Shown in pieces: positions 44,636-51,713 of a DNA stretch of 64,000 nucleotides. Each line of letters opens with the position of its first letter. Positions within the stretch are counted from its first letter, which is position 1. The translations under genes were made by a program, and so were the position numbers. This DNA is from GCA-002708315 sp964460905 (lineage in GTDB: Bacteria; Bacteroidota; Bacteroidia; Bacteroidales; F082). The stretch covers positions 35,084 through 99,083 of the forward strand of contig CAYWRM010000012.1 in assembly GCA_964460905.1 (NCBI GenBank). The letters run 5' to 3'. The notes under the pieces are model-generated. The model did no database searches and was not told the origin of the DNA. It saw nothing but the letters and a program-made list of their open reading frames with translations.

Positions 44636-44935
44636 TTAGATTCCCAGAAATTGTTTAAAAAGTTGTTGTGCTTCTTTCCAGTTTTCTTTGTTAATGCAAT
44701 ATTTTATTCTTGGTGATTCAATTTCTCCCTGAATTAATCCAGCATCTTTTAATTCTTTCAGGTGTTGTGAAAGTGTTGATTTAGCAATAGGTAGTTCATC
44801 TGAAAGGTTGCCACTATAACAACAACTTTGGTTTGAAAGCAACTCCAAAACATACATTCGCACTGGGTGTCCCATTGCTTTGGCGTATCGGGCTGTCCTA
44901 ATTTGTTTGTCTGTTGTAACTGATTTGATATTCAT
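44636..44935 (-). CDS. arsR: ArsR family metalloid-responsive repressor
   Basis: This 99-residue winged-helix repressor reads ARYAKAMGHPVRMYVLELL, then NQSCCYSGNLSDELPIAKSTLSQHLKELKDAGLIQGEI. Adjacent cysteines (SCCYSGNL) lie where ArsR-type As(III) sites are found. I chose MNIKSVTTD (44935) as start; an upstream in-frame ATG lies in the operator. It is the first gene of the arsenical cluster. A near-perfect palindrome and a TATCTTTG -7 box lie directly upstream, so it should be autoregulated. Confidence 0.9.
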   Translation of the reverse strand: MNIKSVTTDKQIRTARYAKAMGHPVRMYVLELLSNQSCCYSGNLSDELPIAKSTLSQHLKELKDAGLIQGEIESPRIKYCINKENWKEAQQLFKQFLGI

Positions 44936-44939
44936 TTCT

Positions 44940-44964
44940 GTTCGTAAATTTGCGAACAAAGATA
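44940..44964. promoter_or_regulatory. arsR promoter and operator
   Basis: GTTCGTAAATTTGCGAAC (44940-44957) is an 18-bp palindrome with one mismatched pair, five bases upstream of the arsR start. The minus-strand -7 box TATCTTTG (44957-44964) abuts it, so a bound repressor would cover the transcription start. Confidence 0.6.
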
Positions 44965-45035
44965 AATACTTTTTTCAGTTACAATAAAAAAACTTCATTT
45001 TTTTGCGTTTTTCTTGCTAATTCAAAAGAAATGTA

Positions 45036-45059
45036 TATTTTTGCAAGTGATTACTCACT
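45036..45059. promoter_or_regulatory. tetR promoter and operator
   Basis: TATTTTTG (45036-45043) fits the -7 consensus. It is followed at once by AGTGATTACTCACT (45046-45059), a perfect AGTGA-N4-TCACT palindrome, just before the tetR start at 45067. A related palindrome precedes the SDR gene at 45616-45629. Confidence 0.6.
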
Positions 45060-45066
45060 ATTGAAT

Positions 45067-45594
45067 ATGATTGATAGAAAGGAAAAAATATTACAATCAG
45101 CACTTGAGCTTTTTGCAAAAGAAGGATTCACTGCAACATCAACAAGTAAAATTGCAAAACATGCCGGTGTTAGCGAAGGATTAATATTTAGACATTTTGG
45201 AAGTAAAGAGGGTTTATTAGATGCAATACTATTTGAAGGGGAGGAAAAAGCGAAAGTGCTTTTTTCAACCATTGTTTTTGAAACAGACCCCAAAAGTGTT
45301 TTATCTAAAACAATTGATATGGTTGAGGCTCTGGCTAGGAGCAAAGTTGAATTCGAATTCTGGAAGTTACAGTATAAAATAAAGTGGGAAACGGAGAAAT
45401 ACAATGAAAATAAAATGGAGGCTCTTCATTTGTCATTAACAAATGCATTTAATAAACTTGGATACGACTTGCCTGAAACCGAAGCAACTATGTTACTTAT
45501 AACTATTGATGGGCTTGCTACCAGGCTTTGTCTTCAAAAAGATTTTCAAATAGAACCACTAATTTCATTTTTAAGAAAAAAATATAATATCTAA
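45067..45594 (+). CDS. TetR/AcrR family regulator
   Basis: This 175-residue protein has an N-terminal HTH: KILQSALELFAKEGFTATSTSKIAKHAGVSEGLIFRHFGSKEGLLDAIL. The ATG at 45067 (MIDRKEK) gives the usual length; an upstream in-frame ATG lies in the ArsR control region. It is divergent from arsR and heads a same-strand group with an SDR, a phosphoesterase and an epimerase-like gene. Palindromes at 45046 and 45616 suggest control of itself and that group. Confidence 0.88.
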   Translation: MIDRKEKILQSALELFAKEGFTATSTSKIAKHAGVSEGLIFRHFGSKEGLLDAILFEGEEKAKVLFSTIVFETDPKSVLSKTIDMVEALARSKVEFEFWKLQYKIKWETEKYNENKMEALHLSLTNAFNKLGYDLPETEATMLLITIDGLATRLCLQKDFQIEPLISFLRKKYNI

Positions 45595-45615
45595 AAAAAT
45601 TTAATAAAAATAATA

Positions 45616-45629
45616 AGTAAGTACTCACA
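45616..45629. promoter_or_regulatory. putative TetR operator before the SDR gene
   Basis: AGTAAGTACTCACA shares the 5-4-5 geometry and 11 of 14 bases with AGTGATTACTCACT in front of tetR. It lies 15 nt before the SDR start. Confidence 0.5.
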
Positions 45630-45644
45630 TAAAATTATGATAAT

Positions 45645-46427
45645 ATGAAAAAAGTAGCATTAATAACAGGAGCATCAACAGGTATTGGAAAAGAATTTTC
45701 ACATATTCACGCTGAGTTAGGAGGCGATTTAATTATTGTTGCCAGAAGCCAAAAAAAATTAGATGACCTTAAAACTGAATTGGAGTCGAAATACTCGATA
45801 AAAGTTATGATAATTGTAAAGGACCTTAGTCTTCCTGATTCTCCCATGGAAATATATACTGAAGTAAATAATGCCGGTATCGAAGTAAATTATCTAATAA
45901 ACAATGCCGGATTTGGTGGACTTGGTAAATTTCACGAACGCGATTGGGAAAAAGATTTAATGATGATTAATTTAAACATTGTTGCTCTAACTGCACTTAC
46001 CAGACTTTTCTTACCCCAGATGGTAAAAAGAAATGAAGGAAAGATATTAAACGTATCATCAACAGCAAGCCTAATGCCCGGTCCGTTGCAAGCCGTCTAC
46101 TTTGCTACAAAAGCATACGTTACATTTTTCAGCAATGCTATTGCAGAAGAATTACACGATACTAAAATTACTGTAACAGCATTATTGCCCGGAGCAACTG
46201 AAACAGAATTCGGTCGTGTATCTGGCATGGATAAAACTGAAATGTTTAGTAAAACTGCAAGTGCACGAGAAGTTGCCCAAGATGGCTATAATGGTATGCT
46301 AAAGGGTAAACTTGATGTAATATCTGGAGTTACATTTAGTCAGAAAATTATGATGTCAATGATACCTTTAACTCCAAAAAGAATGATTCTTACTCAAATT
46401 CGTAAGATGCAGGAAATTAAAAAATAA
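45645..46427 (+). CDS. short-chain dehydrogenase/reductase
   Basis: This 260-residue classical SDR has the cofactor motif TGASTGIGKEF, the NNAGFGG motif, the catalytic Ser in NVSSTASLMPG and Y-x-x-x-K in YFATKAYVTFF. The Arg after the first strand (VARSQKK) suggests NADP(H). It resembles DltE/YqjQ-like SDRs, but the substrate is unknown. It is followed after 7 nt by the phosphoesterase gene and probably co-regulated by the upstream TetR. Confidence 0.9.
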   Translation: MKKVALITGASTGIGKEFSHIHAELGGDLIIVARSQKKLDDLKTELESKYSIKVMIIVKDLSLPDSPMEIYTEVNNAGIEVNYLINNAGFGGLGKFHERDWEKDLMMINLNIVALTALTRLFLPQMVKRNEGKILNVSSTASLMPGPLQAVYFATKAYVTFFSNAIAEELHDTKITVTALLPGATETEFGRVSGMDKTEMFSKTASAREVAQDGYNGMLKGKLDVISGVTFSQKIMMSMIPLTPKRMILTQIRKMQEIKK

Positions 46428-46434
46428 TAACTCT

Positions 46435-47544
46435 ATGAAAGTATTAATTCCAATAATAATACTAATTGTTTTTCTGAGCATTTTGGCAGGTGCCAATATT
46501 TATTTAGTAAGACGATTATCACAGTTCTTTAGTATATCAAACTTAACAATTCTCTATATTATATCCGGTTTCCTAAGCATATTTATGATTGCCGGGGTTA
46601 TTGGTGCATCTAATTCCACTTCTACAATTGGTCATATTATTTATGTAATTGCTGCAATTACAATGGGCTTATTGCTCTACTTGCTAATTTCAACAATAGT
46701 GGTTGATATACTTAGTTTATTTACCAACTTTAAACCTTTAACATATGGAGTAATAGTAATAATAACTACCTTTATTATAATAAGTTATGGAACATGGAAC
46801 TCATTTAATACCAAAGTAACAAATGTTGAAATTTCTGTATCTGGTCTTGATAACGACGTTAAAATAATGCAACTAAGCGATGTTCATATTGGTCATTTCA
46901 GAGGTGTTAAGTGGTTGCAAAAATTAGTTGATAGCATCAATAATAATGAAATTGATTTTGTGGTTATAACCGGAGATTTATTTGATGGAAGAATTAACCT
47001 AAACTATCAAACACTGGAACCACTAAAACAAATTAAGGTTCCTATTTATTTCGTTGAAGGGAATCATGACGGATATTCAGGCAGTAATGAAATTAAGACT
47101 TTGCTCAGGGATGCAGGCGTAATAGTTCTTGAAAATGAAATTACTGAATTTGCAAATTTGCAAATTATAGGTCTTAATCATATGTTAGCCGATGATGGTT
47201 CAGTTAATATGCATGCAGCTGGTAACCATCAAACAATAAAATTGGCACTTTCACAATTAAATATTAATAAAAATAAGCCAACACTTCTTTTACATCATAG
47301 TCCGGATGGAATTAAATACGCCAATGAAAACGGAATAGATGTATATCTGGCAGGACATACACATGCAGGTCAATTATTTCCCATAAATTACATTGCTAAA
47401 CTACTATTTACATACAATAAGGGATTACATGATTACAACGGAACTAGTATATTTGTTTCTCAAGGTGCAGGCACATTTGGTCCTCCAATGCGAATAGGAA
47501 CAATAAGTGAAATTTCGTTAATCACGCTTAAATCAACAATATAA
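46435..47544 (+). CDS. membrane-anchored metallophosphoesterase
   Basis: This 369-residue protein has four N-terminal TM helices (about 1-125) and then a calcineurin-like phosphoesterase domain with the metal motifs LSDVHIGHF (D-x-H), VITGDLFDG (GD), VEGNHDG (GNHD), LLHHSPDG and YLAGHTHAGQ (GHxH). This is the YkuE/YaeI-like arrangement of UDP-diacylglucosamine hydrolase or lipid phosphoesterase relatives. The stop overlaps the ATG of the next gene by one base (TAATG). Confidence 0.9.
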   Translation: MKVLIPIIILIVFLSILAGANIYLVRRLSQFFSISNLTILYIISGFLSIFMIAGVIGASNSTSTIGHIIYVIAAITMGLLLYLLISTIVVDILSLFTNFKPLTYGVIVIITTFIIISYGTWNSFNTKVTNVEISVSGLDNDVKIMQLSDVHIGHFRGVKWLQKLVDSINNNEIDFVVITGDLFDGRINLNYQTLEPLKQIKVPIYFVEGNHDGYSGSNEIKTLLRDAGVIVLENEITEFANLQIIGLNHMLADDGSVNMHAAGNHQTIKLALSQLNINKNKPTLLLHHSPDGIKYANENGIDVYLAGHTHAGQLFPINYIAKLLFTYNKGLHDYNGTSIFVSQGAGTFGPPMRIGTISEISLITLKSTI

Positions 47545-48275
47545 TGAAAAAAAAGGTAATAATAACAGGGGCTACAGGCATGGTTGGTAAAGGTGTTCTC
47601 CTCGAATGCCTCGACCATCAAGCCATAAGCGAGGTGATGGTTATTGGAAGAAGCAATGTTGGTATTAGTCATCCAAAACTGAAAGAATTATTACATCATG
47701 ATTTCACTAATTTTGAAGATGTAAGTAATAGACTCACCGGCTATGATGCATGTTTTTTTTGCATGGGTATTAGTGCTGCAAGAATCAAAGAAGAAAAATA
47801 CAAATTAATCACTTACGATTACACATTATCACTTGCCAGAACATTGTTAAAAAATAATCATGAAATGACATTCACTTATGTTTCAGGCCAGGGTACTGAT
47901 TCAACTGAAAAAGGCAGAATAATGTGGGCACGTGTTAAAGGCAGAACAGAGAATGATCTATTGAATTTAGGTTTTAAACAAGCATTTATGTTCAGACCCG
48001 GAGCAATCATTCCATTACGTGGTATTAAATCAAAAACAAAAAGCTACCAATTTTTATATGATTATTTCATGTGGCTTGTTAAAGGTATTAAATTATTTTC
48101 CCCAAATTCTGTTGTAAACACAACACAAATTGGAGTAGCAATGATTAACGTTATGTTATTCGGTAATAACACAAAAGTGTTAAAACCAAAAGATATACTA
48201 GTGTTAAGTCAATCTCAAAGTGACGTCACTGCGAGGAAGTATGACGAAGCAGTCTCAATACCAAAGGACATATGA
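47544..48275 (+). CDS. NAD(P)-binding epimerase-like oxidoreductase (SDR a5/HTATIP2 type)
   Basis: This 243-residue Rossmann protein begins KKKVIITGATGMVGKGVLLE and contains FFCMGISAARIKEEKY, YVSGQGTDSTEKGRIMWARVKGRTENDLL and FRPGAIIPLRG, typical of atypical SDRs related to yeast YMR090W/HTATIP2. The last roughly 20 residues (after KPKDILVLSQ) are encoded by a dispersed intergenic repeat of the GTCATTGCGAG type, so the C-terminus is probably extended by repeat insertion. It is the last intact gene of the TetR operon. Confidence 0.85.
   Translation: MKKKVIITGATGMVGKGVLLECLDHQAISEVMVIGRSNVGISHPKLKELLHHDFTNFEDVSNRLTGYDACFFCMGISAARIKEEKYKLITYDYTLSLARTLLKNNHEMTFTYVSGQGTDSTEKGRIMWARVKGRTENDLLNLGFKQAFMFRPGAIIPLRGIKSKTKSYQFLYDYFMWLVKGIKLFSPNSVVNTTQIGVAMINVMLFGNNTKVLKPKDILVLSQSQSDVTARKYDEAVSIPKDI
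48224..48255. repeat. GTCATTGCGAG-type dispersed repeat inside a gene 3' end
   Basis: GTCACTGCGAGGAAGTATGA followed by CGAAGCAGTCTC has the layout GTCAxTGCGAG...GACGAAGCAxTC, a common dispersed palindromic repeat in many bacterial genomes. ACTGC and GCAGT form its short arms. It encodes part of the C-terminus of the upstream oxidoreductase. Confidence 0.5.
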
Positions 48276-48512
48276 CTTGACACTAGTTTTGTCAGAAAGC
48301 TTGTAATAACATTTTTAAGTCCACATTTATTAATTCATTATGTTATTGATGTTACAAATAACTATTTGATTAGAGAATTGGCATATGACAGGGAGTCACA
48401 TATAGGACGTTTAAACAAGGGGGTGGGTGAAGCACTAGAAAAAGGGTGGCCTCTTATTGATATGGAAAATGATTGGAACGTTATTTATCCTTTTGAATTA
48501 AATAACAAGTAG
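48276..48512 (+). pseudogene. open in-frame stretch after the epimerase stop; probable gene remnant
   Basis: Directly after the TGA at 48275 the same frame stays open for 78 codons, ending at TAG 48510-48512. It encodes LLIHYVIDVTNNYLIRELAY, DRESHIGRLNKGVGEALEKG and WPLIDMENDWNVIYPFELNN. The composition looks like a soluble protein, but there is no usual start codon before the internal Met, and I do not recognise the family. It may be the 3' end of a gene cut by repeat insertion. Confidence 0.4.
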
Positions 48513-48542
48513 TTTTATTTATGAGCATATTTAAAAACCTTA

Positions 48543-48550
48543 TATCTTTG
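48543..48550 (+). promoter_or_regulatory. predicted -7 box (TATCTTTG) for the multiheme cytochrome gene
   Basis: TATCTTTG matches TAnnTTTG and lies 27 nt before the ATG at 48577. Confidence 0.45.
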
Positions 48551-48576
48551 GGTAAATAAATAATCTTAAGCTCTCA

Positions 48577-50871
48577 ATGATATTGCCCCTAAAAAAAAAT
48601 AGCACTCAATATTTTCTGTTTTTATTTTCTCTTTTTATCATAATAAGTTCCTGTGATAGAAAACCCAAATTTATTGTTACTAAATCTTTGTTTGTAGGTA
48701 GTAAAACATGCATTGAATGTCATGAAAAAGAATATCACTCGTGGAAGCACTCTGATCATGACAATGCTATGGATACTGCCATTGTCACAACTGTGTTGGG
48801 TGATTTTAATAATGCAGAGTTTGAAAGAGATGGGTTTACAAGTCGATTTTATATTAAGGATGACAAATATTATGTTCATACACAAGGTCCAGGTGGTAAA
48901 CCCGGTGATTTTCAAATTGCATACACTTTTGGCGTAAGACCCCTGCAGCAATATCTTATTCCATTTGAAGATGGTCGATATCAATGCCTGCAAATTACCT
49001 GGGATACCGAAAAGGGACAATGGTATCATCTTGGAGATTCTGTTTATAAAGATCAGGAAATTCTTCCTGATGACTGGCTATATTGGACCAATAATGCCCA
49101 GAATTGGAATGGAATGTGCGCCGAGTGTCATTCAACAAATCTTCAAAAAAATTACAACCTCGAAACTCATGTTTATACTACTACTTGGTCAGAGATTGAT
49201 GTAAGCTGTGAGGCTTGTCATGGGCCTGGTTCAGAGCATAATAGGTGGTCTGAAATTGATTCATTAAGCCGACCCGAAATTGATAATTACGGACTTGCAG
49301 TACAAACTAGCAATATTACATCTGTTCAATTGATAAATCAATGTGCATATTGCCACGCCCGTCGTACATCGTTTGGTGATTTTATTCATCCGCATGATGA
49401 ATTATTTGATATTATTAGTCCACAGCTTCCAATAGATCCTTTTTATTATCATGATGGACAAATAAAAGAAGAGGATTATGTTTATGCATCTTTCACCCAA
49501 AGTAAAATGCATAAAAATAATGTGCGCTGTACCAATTGTCATGATCCCCATAGTTTAAAATTAAAATATGAAGGAAATAAACTTTGTTATCAATGCCATA
49601 AGCAAGAAGATTATGAAGGATACAACCATCATTTTCATAGTATGTATAATGACGAAGGTGAACCATTGGTTTTAGAAAATGGAGAAGTATTAGATGTTGG
49701 AGAGGGCTCGCAATGTATAACTTGCCACATGCCTGGGCAGTATTTTATGGGCGTTGATTATCGTCGCGATCATAGCATGCGAATACCAAGACCCGATTTG
49801 AGTGATAAACTGGGGACCCCAAATGCATGCATCCAATGTCATACAGATAAGAGTAATAGTTGGGCTGCTTCATATACCGAAGAATGGTATGGCAGATCAA
49901 CACGTTATCATTTTGGTGAAACAATGTTTAAGGCATCTATCAATGATACCACTGCTATTACAATGCTTATTGATATTCTTAACGATGAAAAATCATCAAC
50001 ATTAATAATGGCATCAGCTACAAGGTATCTTGCTAATTTCCCTGGAGGTGAAACACAAAAGTTAAATAGGGAGTTACTTTCAAGGGAAGGCCCTCTTGTA
50101 AGAAGAGAGGCTGTAAGAAATTTTGTTCCAGCTGATATTGAAGATTTAAAAACAATGATTTTCCCGTTGTTAGATGATTCTACCCTAATGGTCAGGATGG
50201 AAGCAACATCCCGGTTATCAGTTCTTAATTTGTGGGAACTTGATAGTTTAAAAGCCATTAAACTTAGCAACTCAATAGAAGAATATATATTGGCTTCAGA
50301 GTATAGTGCCGATTTTTCAGGTAGTCGACATAATCTAGGTAATCTGTATTCAAATATAGGAGAAAATGAAAAGGCCATTGAAAATTATAAGGAAGCTATC
50401 AGAATTGACAATCAGTTTTACCCGGCGAAAATAAACCTTGCAATGCTTTTTAATAGGATTGGCAAAAACAAGGAGGCTGAGGAATTACTAATGGAAGTGG
50501 TTGATGATAACCACGAAATGGGTGATGCCTACTATTCATTGGGACTTCTTCAATCTGAGATGGGGAATTACGATAAGTCGATTGTTAACCTAAAAAAAGC
50601 AGCTGAGTTGTTGCCCGAGCGATCAAGAATTTGGTTTAATTTATATAATCTATTTGATTTTAAAAATAACATTACTGAAGCTCAAAATGCTCTTAATAAG
50701 TGCTTTGAGCTAGAACCTCGAAATATTGAATTTTTATATGCCAAAATCGAGTTTCTTTTGAAGCAACAAAGAGAAAAAGAAGCAGTAGAAGTTGCAAAAA
50801 AGGTTCTTGAATATTATCCTGATACGCAGGATAAAAAGGACTTGCAAAATTTTATACATTTGAATAGTTAA
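48577..50871 (+). CDS. octaheme c-type cytochrome lipoprotein with HEAT and TPR repeats
   Basis: This 764-residue protein has a lipoprotein signal (SLFIIISSC, Cys near residue 26). The N-terminal half has eight CxxCH heme sites (CIECH, CAECH, CEACH, CAYCH, CTNCH, CYQCH, CITCH, CIQCH), placing it with cytochrome c554/NrfB-like multiheme proteins. A HEAT-like region (about 450-565) and three or more TPRs (about 580-760, e.g. HNLGNLYSNIGENEKAIENYKEAIRID) follow. It is likely attached to a membrane facing the periplasm or surface and engaged in electron transfer within a complex. The acceptor is unknown. Confidence 0.88.
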   Translation: MILPLKKNSTQYFLFLFSLFIIISSCDRKPKFIVTKSLFVGSKTCIECHEKEYHSWKHSDHDNAMDTAIVTTVLGDFNNAEFERDGFTSRFYIKDDKYYVHTQGPGGKPGDFQIAYTFGVRPLQQYLIPFEDGRYQCLQITWDTEKGQWYHLGDSVYKDQEILPDDWLYWTNNAQNWNGMCAECHSTNLQKNYNLETHVYTTTWSEIDVSCEACHGPGSEHNRWSEIDSLSRPEIDNYGLAVQTSNITSVQLINQCAYCHARRTSFGDFIHPHDELFDIISPQLPIDPFYYHDGQIKEEDYVYASFTQSKMHKNNVRCTNCHDPHSLKLKYEGNKLCYQCHKQEDYEGYNHHFHSMYNDEGEPLVLENGEVLDVGEGSQCITCHMPGQYFMGVDYRRDHSMRIPRPDLSDKLGTPNACIQCHTDKSNSWAASYTEEWYGRSTRYHFGETMFKASINDTTAITMLIDILNDEKSSTLIMASATRYLANFPGGETQKLNRELLSREGPLVRREAVRNFVPADIEDLKTMIFPLLDDSTLMVRMEATSRLSVLNLWELDSLKAIKLSNSIEEYILASEYSADFSGSRHNLGNLYSNIGENEKAIENYKEAIRIDNQFYPAKINLAMLFNRIGKNKEAEELLMEVVDDNHEMGDAYYSLGLLQSEMGNYDKSIVNLKKAAELLPERSRIWFNLYNLFDFKNNITEAQNALNKCFELEPRNIEFLYAKIEFLLKQQREKEAVEVAKKVLEYYPDTQDKKDLQNFIHLNS

Positions 50872-50889
50872 ACAATAAATTTTTAAATC

Positions 50890-51579
50890 ATGAAAACAGA
50901 ACGCATTTTCACAATTATTTTATCCTTAATATTCGTAATAACAATATCTGTAAAGGCTCAGTTTGTTACGCCCATAAGTAATATTACTGGTTCGGCAGAA
51001 GTTATGGCTGTAGATGGGAAGATTTACAATGGAAACTTGAAAAACGCAATGTTTGGTCCAAAAGGCATGATGAGTTTCAAGTTAAGAGATTATACCGGTG
51101 AGGATACAAAGTTTAAAGCCGGAGAGGTTGAACAGTTAAAAATAAAAGTTGATGGCTTAGCCAAACTCGAGATTATTAGTGAGCAATCATCTAACATTAA
51201 AAAGCTTGCCAATTCTAATTTTAAGGAAGTTGTGGATCGTAAATTTATATACTGGCAAAGGGTTAAATTCCCTGATAAAGATAAGTTCATACTTTTACAA
51301 TTGTTAAACCCTGGATTTGACGACTTGCTCAAAGTATATGAAATTCCTAATGCAAAGACGGGTGAAACATCAATTGATGGGATTGCTGTTTCGGGAAATG
51401 AGGCTAAAGCTTATTATGTTGTTAAAAAAGGTGAAACAATAAAAATCACAAAGAAAAAGTATAAGAAACAGGATTTTAAACTTCTGTTTGGCGATTGCCA
51501 ACAGATTATTGATAATAATGAACCTGATTTTAAATATTTTGCAGAGCATGTATTCTTTTACAATGAGCTTTGTAAGTAG
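50890..51579 (+). CDS. secreted protein of unknown family
   Basis: This 229-residue protein has a signal peptide (IILSLIFVITISVKAQ). The mature part is beta-rich then lysine-rich, with blocks MFGPKGMMSFKLRDYTGED and KYKKQDFKLLFGDCQQIIDN. I do not recognise the family; similar secreted proteins in Bacteroidota carry a GLPGLI- or DUF-type name without function. It starts 18 nt after the cytochrome gene and may share its transcript. Confidence 0.7.
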   Translation: MKTERIFTIILSLIFVITISVKAQFVTPISNITGSAEVMAVDGKIYNGNLKNAMFGPKGMMSFKLRDYTGEDTKFKAGEVEQLKIKVDGLAKLEIISEQSSNIKKLANSNFKEVVDRKFIYWQRVKFPDKDKFILLQLLNPGFDDLLKVYEIPNAKTGETSIDGIAVSGNEAKAYYVVKKGETIKITKKKYKKQDFKLLFGDCQQIIDNNEPDFKYFAEHVFFYNELCK

Positions 51580-51608
51580 CTAATCTATGTAATAGTTGCT
51601 TTTTTTTA

Positions 51609-51629
51609 ATCCTGAGCAAAGCGGAGGAT
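51609..51629. repeat. short dispersed palindromic repeat
   Basis: ATCCTGAGCAAAGCGGAGGAT has ATCCT/AGGAT arms and the GAGC(A)AAGC core of the TCATTCTGAGCGAAGCGAAG-type repeat. It is the third such element in the window (others near 7792 and 48224). Confidence 0.4.
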
Positions 51630-51713
51630 CACTATTCAGCTAGTAAACAGAAGGGTGAGACTCTTTTTTGTATTTAATTGGAAGGATTTAAATAGTCTCT
51701 AAAAAATTATAAT

